From Pseudomonas sp. (GTDB lineage: Bacteria; Pseudomonadota; Gammaproteobacteria; Pseudomonadales; Pseudomonadaceae): a stretch of 64,000 nucleotides of DNA. The stretch lies in contig NZ_JAUYGD010000033.1 of NCBI RefSeq assembly GCF_030690725.1, positions 186,001 to 250,000 on the forward strand, read 5' to 3'. Below, piece by piece: positions 34,741 through 41,971 of the stretch. How positions within the stretch are numbered: position 1 is the first letter of the stretch; each line of letters starts with the position of its first letter. A program made the translations under genes and the position numbers. The notes beneath the pieces were generated by a model that searched no databases, had not been told where the DNA came from, and saw only the letters and a program-made list of their open reading frames with translations.

Positions 34741-36081
34741 ATGCGCCGCCCCATGTCTGTGATCCTCAAGTCATTTAGTTCGCTGTATTTCGCCACCCTG
34801 TTGATGCTGTTGGGCTCGGGTCTGTTGAGCACTTACCTGGCGCTGCGGCTGGCGCAAACGGCCGATGGCTTGTGGGTCGGTGCGCTGATGGCGGCCAACT
34901 ACCTGGGCTTGGTGCTAGGCGGCAAGATCGGGCATCGGTTGATTGCCCGAGTTGGCCATATCCGCGCCTATGTCGCCTGCGCTGGTGTGGTGACGGCAGC
35001 GGTGCTTGGCCATGGCTTAAGCGATTGGTTGCCCAGCTGGTTGCTGCTGCGGATGCTGGTTGGTCTGGGCATGATGTGCCAGTACATGGTGATCGAGAGC
35101 TGGCTCAATGAGCAGGCGGAAACCAGCCAGCGCGGCCAGGTGTTTGCCGGCTATATGGGGGCTTCCTACCTGGGCTTGATCCTCGGTCAGCTGGTGCTGG
35201 TGGTGCACCCGGCGCTGGGCCTTGAACTGCTGATGCTGGTGGCGCTGTGCTTTGCCCTATGCCTGGTGCCGGTGGCCTTGACCCGCAAACTGCACCCGGC
35301 GCCCTTGCATCCTGCGCCGCTGGAAATGCGCTTCTTTATCGACCGCGTGCCGTTGTCGCTGACCACTATCTTGGTCGCGGGGCTGCTGATCGGTTCGTTC
35401 TACGGCCTGGCCCCGCTGTATGGCACGCGCATGGGTTTGTCCACCGAGCAGATTGGTCTGTTTATGGGGTGCTGCATCATCGCCGGCCTGGTGGTGCAGT
35501 GGCCGTTGGGCTGGTTGTCTGATCGGCATGACCGCGTGCAGCTGATTCGTGGTTGTGCCGCGTTGCTGGCACTGGCTGCGCTGCCCCTGGCGATTCTGTC
35601 GCAAGCCAGCTTGCCGCTGTTGTTTGCCGGCGGCTTTGCCGTGTGCGCCTTGCAATTCAGTCTCTATCCGCTGGCGGTGGCGCTGGCCAATGACCATGTC
35701 GAAGCCGAGCGGCGGGTATCGCTGACGGCCATGCTGCTGGTGACCTTTGGTGTCGGCGCCAGTATCGGGCCGTTGCTGGCGGGCGTGCTGATGCGCTTTC
35801 TCGGCGCCAACATGCTCTACGCCTTCGTCTGCGCCTGCGCCTTGATTCTGGTGCTGCGTATCCGGCCGGAGCGCGTTACCCATCTGCATCAGGTCGACGA
35901 TGCGCCGCTGCACCACATCCCCATGCCCGACAGCACCACCAGTTCGCCACTGACGGCCGCCCTCGATCCGCGTGTCGATGAACAGGTGGTGCATGAGCAG
36001 ATGCACGACAACAGCGTTGTGCAAGAATCTGGTGGCGAACCTGCAGCGGAACCGCCCGCTCAGTCAGAGTCGCGCGGATGA
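34741..36081 (+). CDS. MFS transporter (YcaD-like)
   Basis: The 446-residue major-facilitator protein has twelve membrane segments and a long hydrophilic tail (from about 382, PERVTHLHQVDDAPLHH to the end). The MFS loop is seen as GGKIGHRLIARVGHIR near residue 60 and again WLSDRHDRVQLIRG near 260. The GGAG upstream sits too close to ATG 34741, so the second ATG at 34753 (MSVILKSFSSLY) may be the real start. The substrate is unknown. The stop overlaps the next gene by 4 bp (ATGA), indicating coupled translation with two glycosyltransferases. Confidence 0.85.
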   Translation: MRRPMSVILKSFSSLYFATLLMLLGSGLLSTYLALRLAQTADGLWVGALMAANYLGLVLGGKIGHRLIARVGHIRAYVACAGVVTAAVLGHGLSDWLPSWLLLRMLVGLGMMCQYMVIESWLNEQAETSQRGQVFAGYMGASYLGLILGQLVLVVHPALGLELLMLVALCFALCLVPVALTRKLHPAPLHPAPLEMRFFIDRVPLSLTTILVAGLLIGSFYGLAPLYGTRMGLSTEQIGLFMGCCIIAGLVVQWPLGWLSDRHDRVQLIRGCAALLALAALPLAILSQASLPLLFAGGFAVCALQFSLYPLAVALANDHVEAERRVSLTAMLLVTFGVGASIGPLLAGVLMRFLGANMLYAFVCACALILVLRIRPERVTHLHQVDDAPLHHIPMPDSTTSSPLTAALDPRVDEQVVHEQMHDNSVVQESGGEPAAEPPAQSESRG

Positions 36082-36770
36082 CGCCGCTGCTTAGCGTGGT
36101 GATCCCGGTGCGCAATGAGGCCCAGGCGTTGCCGGACTTGTTGGATGATCTGACGGATTTGCGTGCCATCGGTGCCGAGTTGATCCTGGTCGACGGCGGC
36201 AGCAGTGATAGCACCTGCGAACTGGCGCTGGGGCGGGTTGATCAGTTGCTGAGAACGGCCCCTGGCCGTGCGCTGCAGATGAATGCCGGCGCGGCGGTGG
36301 CCCGTGGCGAGTACCTGTGGTTTGTGCATGCCGATACGCGGGTCAGTACTGAGTCCCTCACCAGTCTGCAACAGGCGTTAAGCCAGCGACCGCTATGGGG
36401 GCGTTTTGATGTACGTTTGTCCGGCCCTGGCCTGGCATTCCGAGTGATTGGCGCGATGATCAGCCTGCGGTCGCGGTTTAGCGGTGTCGCATCGGGTGAT
36501 CAGGGGATTTTTGTTGCTCGCCAGCATTTTGAGGCCATGGGCGGTTATGCGCAGATGCCGTTAATGGAGGATTTGCAGCTGTGCCGGCGGCTTAAGGCGC
36601 GGGCACGGCCGCGTTGCTTACGCCCGCCATTGTCGACCTCCAGCCGGCGCTGGGAGCAGCACGGAATCTGGCGTACCGTGGTGCTGATGTGGTGTCTGCG
36701 GTTGGCCTATTACTGTGGCGCCAGCCCAGAAAAACTGGCTCGTCAGTACCGGCGAGGGTCGCTGTTATGA
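36078..36770 (+). CDS. family-2 glycosyltransferase (TIGR04283-like)
   Basis: The encoded protein has 230 residues. It begins MTPLLSVVIPVRNEAQALPD and contains LILVDGGSSDSTCELA, NAGAAVARGEYLWFVHADTR with the metal-binding Asp, GDQGIFVARQHFEAMGGY and PLMEDLQLCRRLKA, the whole GT-A layout. The TIGR04283 family is usually labelled arsenosugar biosynthesis glycosyltransferase, but no arsenic genes are near. It overlaps the MFS gene by 4 bp and the next gene by 4 bp, so the three form one operon. Confidence 0.87.
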   Translation: MTPLLSVVIPVRNEAQALPDLLDDLTDLRAIGAELILVDGGSSDSTCELALGRVDQLLRTAPGRALQMNAGAAVARGEYLWFVHADTRVSTESLTSLQQALSQRPLWGRFDVRLSGPGLAFRVIGAMISLRSRFSGVASGDQGIFVARQHFEAMGGYAQMPLMEDLQLCRRLKARARPRCLRPPLSTSSRRWEQHGIWRTVVLMWCLRLAYYCGASPEKLARQYRRGSLL

Positions 36771-37378
36771 ACCTGTCGATCTCATTGCATCTGCTTGCTC
36801 GCGCCCCGGTGGCGGGGCGGGTAAAAACGCGGCTGATCCCGGCGCTGGGCGCTCAGGGTGCCTGTGATTTACAGCAGCTGCTGCTGGAGCGCGCGCTGCA
36901 GTTGCCGGCCCATGGCTTTGGCGAGCGCTTTCTGTGGCTGGACGATTTACCCGATGCAGGCCTGCAGGCGTTGGCGCAGCGCCTTGGCTGGACCTTGGTC
37001 GAGCAGCCGGCGGGCGATCTGGGCGAGCGCATGCGCCGTATTGCCACCCTCGGGCTGGCGGAAAGCGATGCGGTGATTCTGATCGGCAATGACTGCCCGG
37101 CGCTCGACGGTGCTTATTTGCAGGCGGCATGCCATGCGTTGCAGGAGCAGCCCGTGGTGATCGGCCCGGCAGAGGATGGTGGTTATGTGCTGCTGGGGTT
37201 ACGCCGCGTGGACGCCGCCTTGTTCAGCGATATGCCGTGGGGCACCGAACGGGTCTTCGATATGACCCTGCAACGCCTGCAGCAGCTGGACTGGCGTCCG
37301 GCACTGCTGCCTGCATTGTGGGATGTTGATCGGCCTGAGGATTTATCGCGCCTGGCGGCACTGGATATCTTGATCTAG
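36767..37378 (+). CDS. TIGR04282-like glycosyltransferase (DUF2064)
   Basis: The encoded protein has 203 residues. The ATG at 36767 ([20 protein letters not shown]) overlaps the preceding stop; the upstream frame from 36614 is not used. Motifs: [54 protein letters not shown] and [15 protein letters not shown], which match the DUF2064 group. Such proteins are paired with TIGR04283 glycosyltransferases in many genomes. Activity is inferred from family only. Its stop codon overlaps the flgZ stop on the other strand by 4 bp. Confidence 0.86.
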   Translation: MNLSISLHLLARAPVAGRVKTRLIPALGAQGACDLQQLLLERALQLPAHGFGERFLWLDDLPDAGLQALAQRLGWTLVEQPAGDLGERMRRIATLGLAESDAVILIGNDCPALDGAYLQAACHALQEQPVVIGPAEDGGYVLLGLRRVDAALFSDMPWGTERVFDMTLQRLQQLDWRPALLPALWDVDRPEDLSRLAALDILI

Positions 37379-38124
37379 AACAGTCCGTCACTCTCGAAGC
37401 GGCGCGCTTCACGCTGCAACTGGTAGACGAAACGTTCGACCAGACGCTGCTCCTGGCCATTGATGCGGTGGAAGCGTGCACCGACAAAGGTGGTGTCGAC
37501 CTTCTCTTCATACTGCACATGACGCATTTCAATGGCGGTGGTCATGGCGCCGAAAGGAAAGCGTGCGGTAAAGCGCTCATAGACCTGGCCGGCCTGCAGG
37601 CTGCTGCTGATATTGCCGGGAAAGCGCAATTTGCAGCCGGTGGCAGAGATGTCCAGCAAATGCCCAGGTATGGCCGTGCGTAGTTTATCGCCGGCCAGTT
37701 CGACTTTGATCAGTTCAGTCTGCTTGAGCGGGGCGCGGAAGGCGCTGCGCCGTTGGTGGTAGGTCACCTCAAGTGGCATCGGGCTGAAGTAACAGCGCGC
37801 GCCTTCGTGCTCGGTGATGCGCACATTCTGTTCGCATTTCCAGGCTACGCGCACGCCTTCATGGAAGGCTTCGACATTAAACGCCTCGCCATTGGCCAGG
37901 TAGCGCTCACCATCGTTTGGCACCAACTCATCGAGAATCAACAGGTTCTTGTCGCGATCAACCTCGATCACGTAGCTCTGAAAGCGTTGGTTGCGTTCGT
38001 GGAAGGTGATGATCAGCGGGTCATGGTTTTGTTGCAGTTGGCGCAGGTTGGCAACTATTTCCACCGGTGCCTTGAGCACCTTGGGTGGCTGCGGGCCATC
38101 TTCCTGGCTAAAAGGACTGGACAC
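37375..38124 (-). CDS. flgZ: flagellar brake protein FlgZ (YcgR-type PilZ)
   Basis: The encoded protein has 249 residues. The start is GTG at 38124, preceded by GGAGAG nine bases upstream; the protein begins (M)[17 protein letters not shown], like FlgZ of other pseudomonads. An N-terminal YcgR domain precedes the PilZ domain, whose c-di-GMP motifs are intact: [12 protein letters not shown] (RxxxR) near residue 122 and [10 protein letters not shown] (DxSxxG) near 160. It slows flagellar rotation when bound to cyclic di-GMP. It is last in the leftward flgA-flgM-flgN-flgZ series. Confidence 0.92.
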   Translation of the reverse strand: MSSPFSQEDGPQPPKVLKAPVEIVANLRQLQQNHDPLIITFHERNQRFQSYVIEVDRDKNLLILDELVPNDGERYLANGEAFNVEAFHEGVRVAWKCEQNVRITEHEGARCYFSPMPLEVTYHQRRSAFRAPLKQTELIKVELAGDKLRTAIPGHLLDISATGCKLRFPGNISSSLQAGQVYERFTARFPFGAMTTAIEMRHVQYEEKVDTTFVGARFHRINGQEQRLVERFVYQLQREARRFESDGLF

Positions 38125-38160
38125 GGTCCATAACTCTCCGAGCAAATGCTATGGCACTAG

Positions 38161-38183
38161 CATACTGGCAATATGACAGTATG
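38161..38183. promoter_or_regulatory. inverted repeat upstream of flgZ
   Basis: Arms CATACTG (38161-38167) and CAGTATG (38177-38183), separated by 9 bases, lie 37 bp upstream of the flgZ start and just after flgN. It has no T-run; a protein-binding site or RNA processing hairpin are both possible. Confidence 0.4.
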
Positions 38184-38205
38184 TCCCCTGTGCCTTTTAT
38201 AGGTT

Positions 38206-38673
38206 TCAGGCCTGGCTGAGCGGGCGCTGCTGGCCGATTCTAGCGGCACTGCCGCGGCTGTCATAGAGGCTCGGCGTCTCGTTGCCACGCAGAATGCCGA
38301 GCATGCTGTTGGCCGAGGCCTGGCTGGAGCGAATCAGCCGGCCATTACGCAGGTTGGCCGTTTGGCAGCGTTCCAGCAGGGCGTTGAGTTGATCGCCGCG
38401 CTCAAGCAGCTGTTCGCCTTGGGTGGACTGTGCGGCAAGCGCTTGCAGGCCGGTGCGGTCGGGGCTGAGGTTGAGGTTGGTAAGCAGTTGGCTGCGCTCT
38501 TTGCCGTGCTGGTCGAGCAGGGTTAGCAGCGGCAGTTTTTCCGTCAGGATGCTTTGCAGGCGGGGGAGGTCGCGGTCACTGAGGGCTTGGAATTCGGTGT
38601 CGATCAATTCAAGCAACTGCTCGGCGGTGCCGATATCGTTGGTGAACAGTTCAAGCAGGCTGGTGTCGTGCAT
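38206..38673 (-). CDS. flgN: flagellar export chaperone FlgN
   Basis: The 155-residue, almost entirely helical protein begins MHDTSLLELFTNDIGTAEQL and contains LLELIDTEFQALSDRDLPRL and LTEKLPLLTLLDQHGKERSQ. The Asn-rich C-terminal NGRLIRSSQASANSMLGILR is the FlgN signature. FlgN holds hook-filament junction proteins FlgK and FlgL for export. It is 84 bp downstream of flgM, in the same transcription unit. Confidence 0.9.
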   Translation of the reverse strand: MHDTSLLELFTNDIGTAEQLLELIDTEFQALSDRDLPRLQSILTEKLPLLTLLDQHGKERSQLLTNLNLSPDRTGLQALAAQSTQGEQLLERGDQLNALLERCQTANLRNGRLIRSSQASANSMLGILRGNETPSLYDSRGSAARIGQQRPLSQA

Positions 38674-38757
38674 TGCGGGCTCTTCGGGGTAACAGACGCT
38701 GCAGGGTGTGCGTGCAGTGTCTATTGGGCGGCCAATTACCCCAGCGTAGCCCGGTGA

Positions 38758-39102
38758 CTAGCGCTGGGATTCGAAATTAAGCAGTTTGCTGGCAACGCGC
38801 TGGCTATCGACTTGATAACTGCCGTCTTCGATCGCCTGTTTGAGCTGGGCGACGCGTTCTTTATTGACGGTCGGCTGATCGCGCAGCTTTTCGCTGACTT
38901 TTTGCAACTGTTGGGCCTCGCGGCTCAGCTGTACCGATTCGCCGCTTTTGCCGGTTTGTTGCGCCTGCTCGGCGGGGCTGGGTACGTTGCCAGGTTGTTT
39001 ACCGCCGATGGCTTCATTCTGGCCACCTGCCTGCGCACTGCCGGCCCGCCCCGAATTGGCTGGCGAAGCGGCATTGTTGAGCCGGTTGATGTCAATGACC
39101 AT
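38758..39102 (-). CDS. flgM: anti-sigma-28 factor FlgM
   Basis: The encoded protein has 114 residues. The N-terminus [20 protein letters not shown] is the typical FlgM start; a disordered Gly/Gln region follows; the C-terminal half ([20 protein letters not shown], then [20 protein letters not shown] and ASKLLNF) is the FliA-binding part. It inhibits FliA until exported through the finished hook. A near-consensus FliA promoter lies 40-66 bp upstream, giving the known feedback loop. Confidence 0.95.
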   Translation of the reverse strand: MVIDINRLNNAASPANSGRAGSAQAGGQNEAIGGKQPGNVPSPAEQAQQTGKSGESVQLSREAQQLQKVSEKLRDQPTVNKERVAQLKQAIEDGSYQVDSQRVASKLLNFESQR

Positions 39103-39141
39103 GATGCAAAACCTCGAACAGTGTTTGGACGCTTGCCTAGC

Positions 39142-39168
39142 TTGTCGGCATTGCCCTGAAAAACTTTA
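39142..39168 (-). promoter_or_regulatory. sigma-28 (FliA) promoter for flgM
   Basis: On the minus strand, TAAAGTTT (39168-39161), an 11-base spacer (39160-39150) and GCCGACAA (39149-39142) match the FliA consensus TAAAGTTT-N11-GCCGATAA at 15 of 16 defined positions. It lies between the flgA stop and the flgM start, on the coding strand of flgM. Confidence 0.88.
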
Positions 39169-39259
39169 GGGCAAAAAAGTGTGCGTCAGGTAACAGTCTA
39201 AACACAGTGTGGATAATCGTCAGCTCACTAAGTGCACAAAGTTAAAACAAGAATCATGC

Positions 39260-40018
39260 CTACATCGCCACTTCAACCTGTCCAGGCCCAACTACACGAG
39301 CCCGGATCACCCGGTTGGAGCGTTGGTTACGCACGCTGATCTGCTTGCCAATCGTGCCGTCCGACAAGGCTTCGCCCGGCATGCGCACACTGATACCACC
39401 GCTGCGGGCGCTGATCACTACCTGATCACCTTTGCGTATGGCCTCGGCCGCTTGCACATGAATCGGCGCAAGCACCTGATCGGGTAACAGTGGTCGCGTC
39501 AATTTTTTGCCGATTGCCTGCTTAAGGGCTGTGAGATACCCCTGATTGAGCAGGCCAACATCCCGCTCGGCTAACACCACATCCATCTCCGTCAGCAGAT
39601 TGTCGCGTTTCAGCGGGCGGCTGGCGATCACCACTTCGCGGTACAGGCGCACTTGCCCAGGCACAAAGACTGTCCAGGGTGCATCACCGTCACAGCGTAC
39701 GCGCAGGGTCACACGGCCAATTGGCTCGGCAGGGCTTTCCAGGGTGGTAGTCAACGGCTGCGGGCACAGCGGCAGGCGCAGGCGGGGGTCGAGTCGGTTG
39801 ATTTGAATCTCATGGCGGCCAGCGATGTTGCTACGCTGTAAATAATCGCTCACCGCTTGCTCAAGAAAAACTTCGCCAGCGCCGATAAGTTGTTCAGGCC
39901 GCGTGGCGTTGGCTGTTGCCAAGGCGCTATAGCCGAGTGCCAGCAAAGCGGGTACAACTGCCAGCCAGTAGCGGCATTTTGCCAGTGAGTGTCGGTTAGT
40001 TGTCGTTTCAGTGTTCAT
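39260..40018 (-). CDS. flgA: flagellar P-ring chaperone FlgA
   Basis: The 252-residue periplasmic protein starts MNTETTTNRHSLAKCRYWLA and continues with VVPALLALGYSALATANA, a long signal peptide. The SAF-type C-terminal region contains VVIASRPLKRDNLLTEMDVV, LNQGYLTALKQAIGKKLTRP, KGDQVVISARSGGISVRMPG and SDGTIGKQISVRN, the usual FlgA pattern. It helps FlgI assemble the P-ring. Divergent from cheV, 73 bp apart. Confidence 0.93.
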   Translation of the reverse strand: MNTETTTNRHSLAKCRYWLAVVPALLALGYSALATANATRPEQLIGAGEVFLEQAVSDYLQRSNIAGRHEIQINRLDPRLRLPLCPQPLTTTLESPAEPIGRVTLRVRCDGDAPWTVFVPGQVRLYREVVIASRPLKRDNLLTEMDVVLAERDVGLLNQGYLTALKQAIGKKLTRPLLPDQVLAPIHVQAAEAIRKGDQVVISARSGGISVRMPGEALSDGTIGKQISVRNQRSNRVIRARVVGPGQVEVAM

Positions 40019-40091
40019 ATGGGTTGGATAGCAAGGCGCGTGCCGCCTGCTACGCTGACAGCAATCTGTTACTCAAATAAGGAGTTTGGGT

Positions 40092-41024
40092 ATGGCCGGT
40101 GTGATGGATTCGGTTAACCAGCGAACTCAGTTGGTTGGACAGAATCGTTTGGAGTTGTTGCTGTTTCGTCTGAACAGCAACCAGCTGTATGGGATTAACG
40201 TATTCAAGGTGAAAGAGGTGCTGCAATGCCCGAAGCTCACCATCATGCCGAAATCCAGTCCGGTCGTTCGCGGTGTCGCCAATATCCGTGGCGGTACTAT
40301 CCCGATTCTCGATTTGTCCATGGCTACCGGCAGCGCGCCGCTGGCTAATATCGACAACAGCTTCGTCATCATCACTGAATACAACACCAAGGTTCAGGGC
40401 TTTCTGGTGCACTCGGTCGAGCGCATCGTCAACATGAACTGGGAGTCGATTCATCCGCCACCCAAGGGCACCGGGCGTGACCATTACCTGACGGCGGTCA
40501 CCCACCTGGACGACAAGATGGTCGAGATCATCGATGTCGAGAAAATTCTGGCCGAGGTGGCGCCAACATCGGAAGTTATTTCTGAAGGCGTACTGAATGC
40601 CGAGACCCAGGCGCGTGCGGTAAGCAAACGTGTGCTGACCTGCGACGATTCATCGGTGGCGCGTAAGCAGGTAACCCGTTGCCTGGAGACTGTCGGCGTG
40701 GAGGTGGTGGCGCTGAATGATGGGCGTCAGGCACTGGATTATCTGAAGGCGATGGTCGAAGAAGGCAAAAATCCTGCAGAGGAGTTTTTGATGCTGATTT
40801 CCGACATCGAAATGCCGGAAATGGATGGTTATACGTTGACCGCTGAGATCCGCGCCGATCCGCGCATGCAAAAGCTGCACATCATCCTGCATACTTCGTT
40901 ATCTGGCGTGTTCAACCAGGCCATGGTGAAGAAGGTGGGCGCGGATGATTTTCTCGCCAAGTTTCGCCCGGATGACCTGGCGGCACGGGTAGCTGACCGC
41001 ATCAATATCGCGGCAGGGGACTAA
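40092..41024 (+). CDS. cheV: chemotaxis coupling protein CheV
   Basis: The encoded protein has 310 residues. The ATG at 40092 (MAGVMDSVNQRTQLVGQNR) has AAGGAG 7 bases upstream. Residues 20-165 are a CheW domain (LELLLFRLNSNQLYGINVFK, PVVRGVANIRGGTIPILDLS). Residues 185-305 are a receiver domain with the acidic pair CDDSS, phospho-acceptor Asp in LMLISDIEMPEMDGY, the ILHTS switch Thr/Ser and the conserved Lys near DDFLAKF. It links receptors to CheA and can be phosphorylated. cheR follows 44 bp later. Confidence 0.95.
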   Translation: MAGVMDSVNQRTQLVGQNRLELLLFRLNSNQLYGINVFKVKEVLQCPKLTIMPKSSPVVRGVANIRGGTIPILDLSMATGSAPLANIDNSFVIITEYNTKVQGFLVHSVERIVNMNWESIHPPPKGTGRDHYLTAVTHLDDKMVEIIDVEKILAEVAPTSEVISEGVLNAETQARAVSKRVLTCDDSSVARKQVTRCLETVGVEVVALNDGRQALDYLKAMVEEGKNPAEEFLMLISDIEMPEMDGYTLTAEIRADPRMQKLHIILHTSLSGVFNQAMVKKVGADDFLAKFRPDDLAARVADRINIAAGD

Positions 41025-41039
41025 GGGCCTGGCCCTTAG
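41021..41039 (+). other. perfect short hairpin between cheV and cheR
   Basis: Arms CTAAGGGC (41021-41028) and GCCCTTAG (41032-41039) overlap the cheV stop codon. No T-run, so it is more likely an RNA stability or translation element between the two cistrons than a terminator. Confidence 0.5.
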
Positions 41040-41068
41040 TGAATCATATGTTCGTCGAGGCCTCGCGA

Positions 41069-41896
41069 GTGTCTACAGGTAATTTGGATTTCGAGCAGTT
41101 CCGGACTTTCCTGGAAAAAGCCTGCGGCATCCTGCTTGGCACCAACAAGCAGTATCTGGTTTCCAGTCGGCTCAACAAGTTGATGGAGCAGAACAGCATC
41201 AAGACCCTGGGTGAGCTGGTGCAGCGCATGCAGAGTCAGCCACGCAGCGGTTTGCGCGAGCAGGTGGTAGATGCCATGACCACCAACGAAACCCTGTGGT
41301 TTCGCGACACCTATCCGTTCGAGGTGCTGAAGAACCGCGTGCTGCCGGAGATGATCAAGGCCAGCCCGGGTCAGCGTCTGCGCATCTGGTCGGCGGCTTG
41401 CTCCTCCGGGCAGGAACCCTATTCGCTGTCGATGACCATCGACGAGTTCGAGAAGACCAATATCGGTCAGCTCAAGGGCGGTTTGCAGATTGTTGCCACC
41501 GACCTCTCACCGACCATGCTGATCAATTGTAAATCCGGTGAATACGACAGCCTGGCGATGGGCCGCGGCCTTTCCCAGGAGCGTCTGCAGCGTTATTTCG
41601 ACCCTAAGGGGCCGGGGCGCTGGGTGGTCAAGCCGGCCATTCGCAGCCGCATTGAGTTCCGTCCGCTGAACCTGCTGGACAGTTACGCCAGCCTGGGCAA
41701 GTTTGATGTGGTGTTCTGCCGTAACGTGCTGATCTACTTCTCGGCCGAGGTGAAGAAGGACATCCTCACGCGCATTCATGCCATGTTGAAACCGGGCGGT
41801 TATCTGTTCCTGGGGGCTTCTGAAGCGCTCAACGGTCTGCCTAACCATTATCAGATGGTGCAATGCAGCCCTGGAATCATCTACAAGGCGAAATAG
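41069..41896 (+). CDS. cheR: chemotaxis protein methyltransferase CheR
   Basis: The encoded protein has 275 residues. The start is taken as GTG 41069 (product (M)STGNLDFEQFRTFLEKACG), because it matches CheR of other pseudomonads and has GAGG upstream; an in-frame GTG at 41039 and ATG at 41048 are alternatives. N-terminal helical domain, TTNETLWFRDTYPFE, then the SAM-binding IWSAACSSGQEPYSLSM, TDLSPTMLINCKSGEYDS and FDVVFCRNVLIYF. It methylates receptor glutamates. A strong terminator follows. Confidence 0.94.
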   Translation: MSTGNLDFEQFRTFLEKACGILLGTNKQYLVSSRLNKLMEQNSIKTLGELVQRMQSQPRSGLREQVVDAMTTNETLWFRDTYPFEVLKNRVLPEMIKASPGQRLRIWSAACSSGQEPYSLSMTIDEFEKTNIGQLKGGLQIVATDLSPTMLINCKSGEYDSLAMGRGLSQERLQRYFDPKGPGRWVVKPAIRSRIEFRPLNLLDSYASLGKFDVVFCRNVLIYFSAEVKKDILTRIHAMLKPGGYLFLGASEALNGLPNHYQMVQCSPGIIYKAK

Positions 41897-41913
41897 TCGC
41901 GGCAAGGTTCAAT

Positions 41914-41945
41914 AAAAAACGGGAGGCCATCGGCCTCCCGTTTTT
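41914..41945. terminator. bidirectional rho-independent terminator after cheR
   Basis: Stem CGGGAGGCC (41920-41928) / GGCCTCCCG (41932-41940), loop ATC, preceded by six A and followed by five T. It serves cheR and the convergent penicillin-binding-protein gene. Confidence 0.93.
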
Positions 41946-41971
41946 GTTGCGGGTGGTTTTTTGCTCAGGGT

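Noticed and set aside
41021..41039. terminator between cheV and cheR
   Set aside because: Perfect hairpin but no T-run, and the genes are a conserved pair; more likely an intercistronic RNA element.
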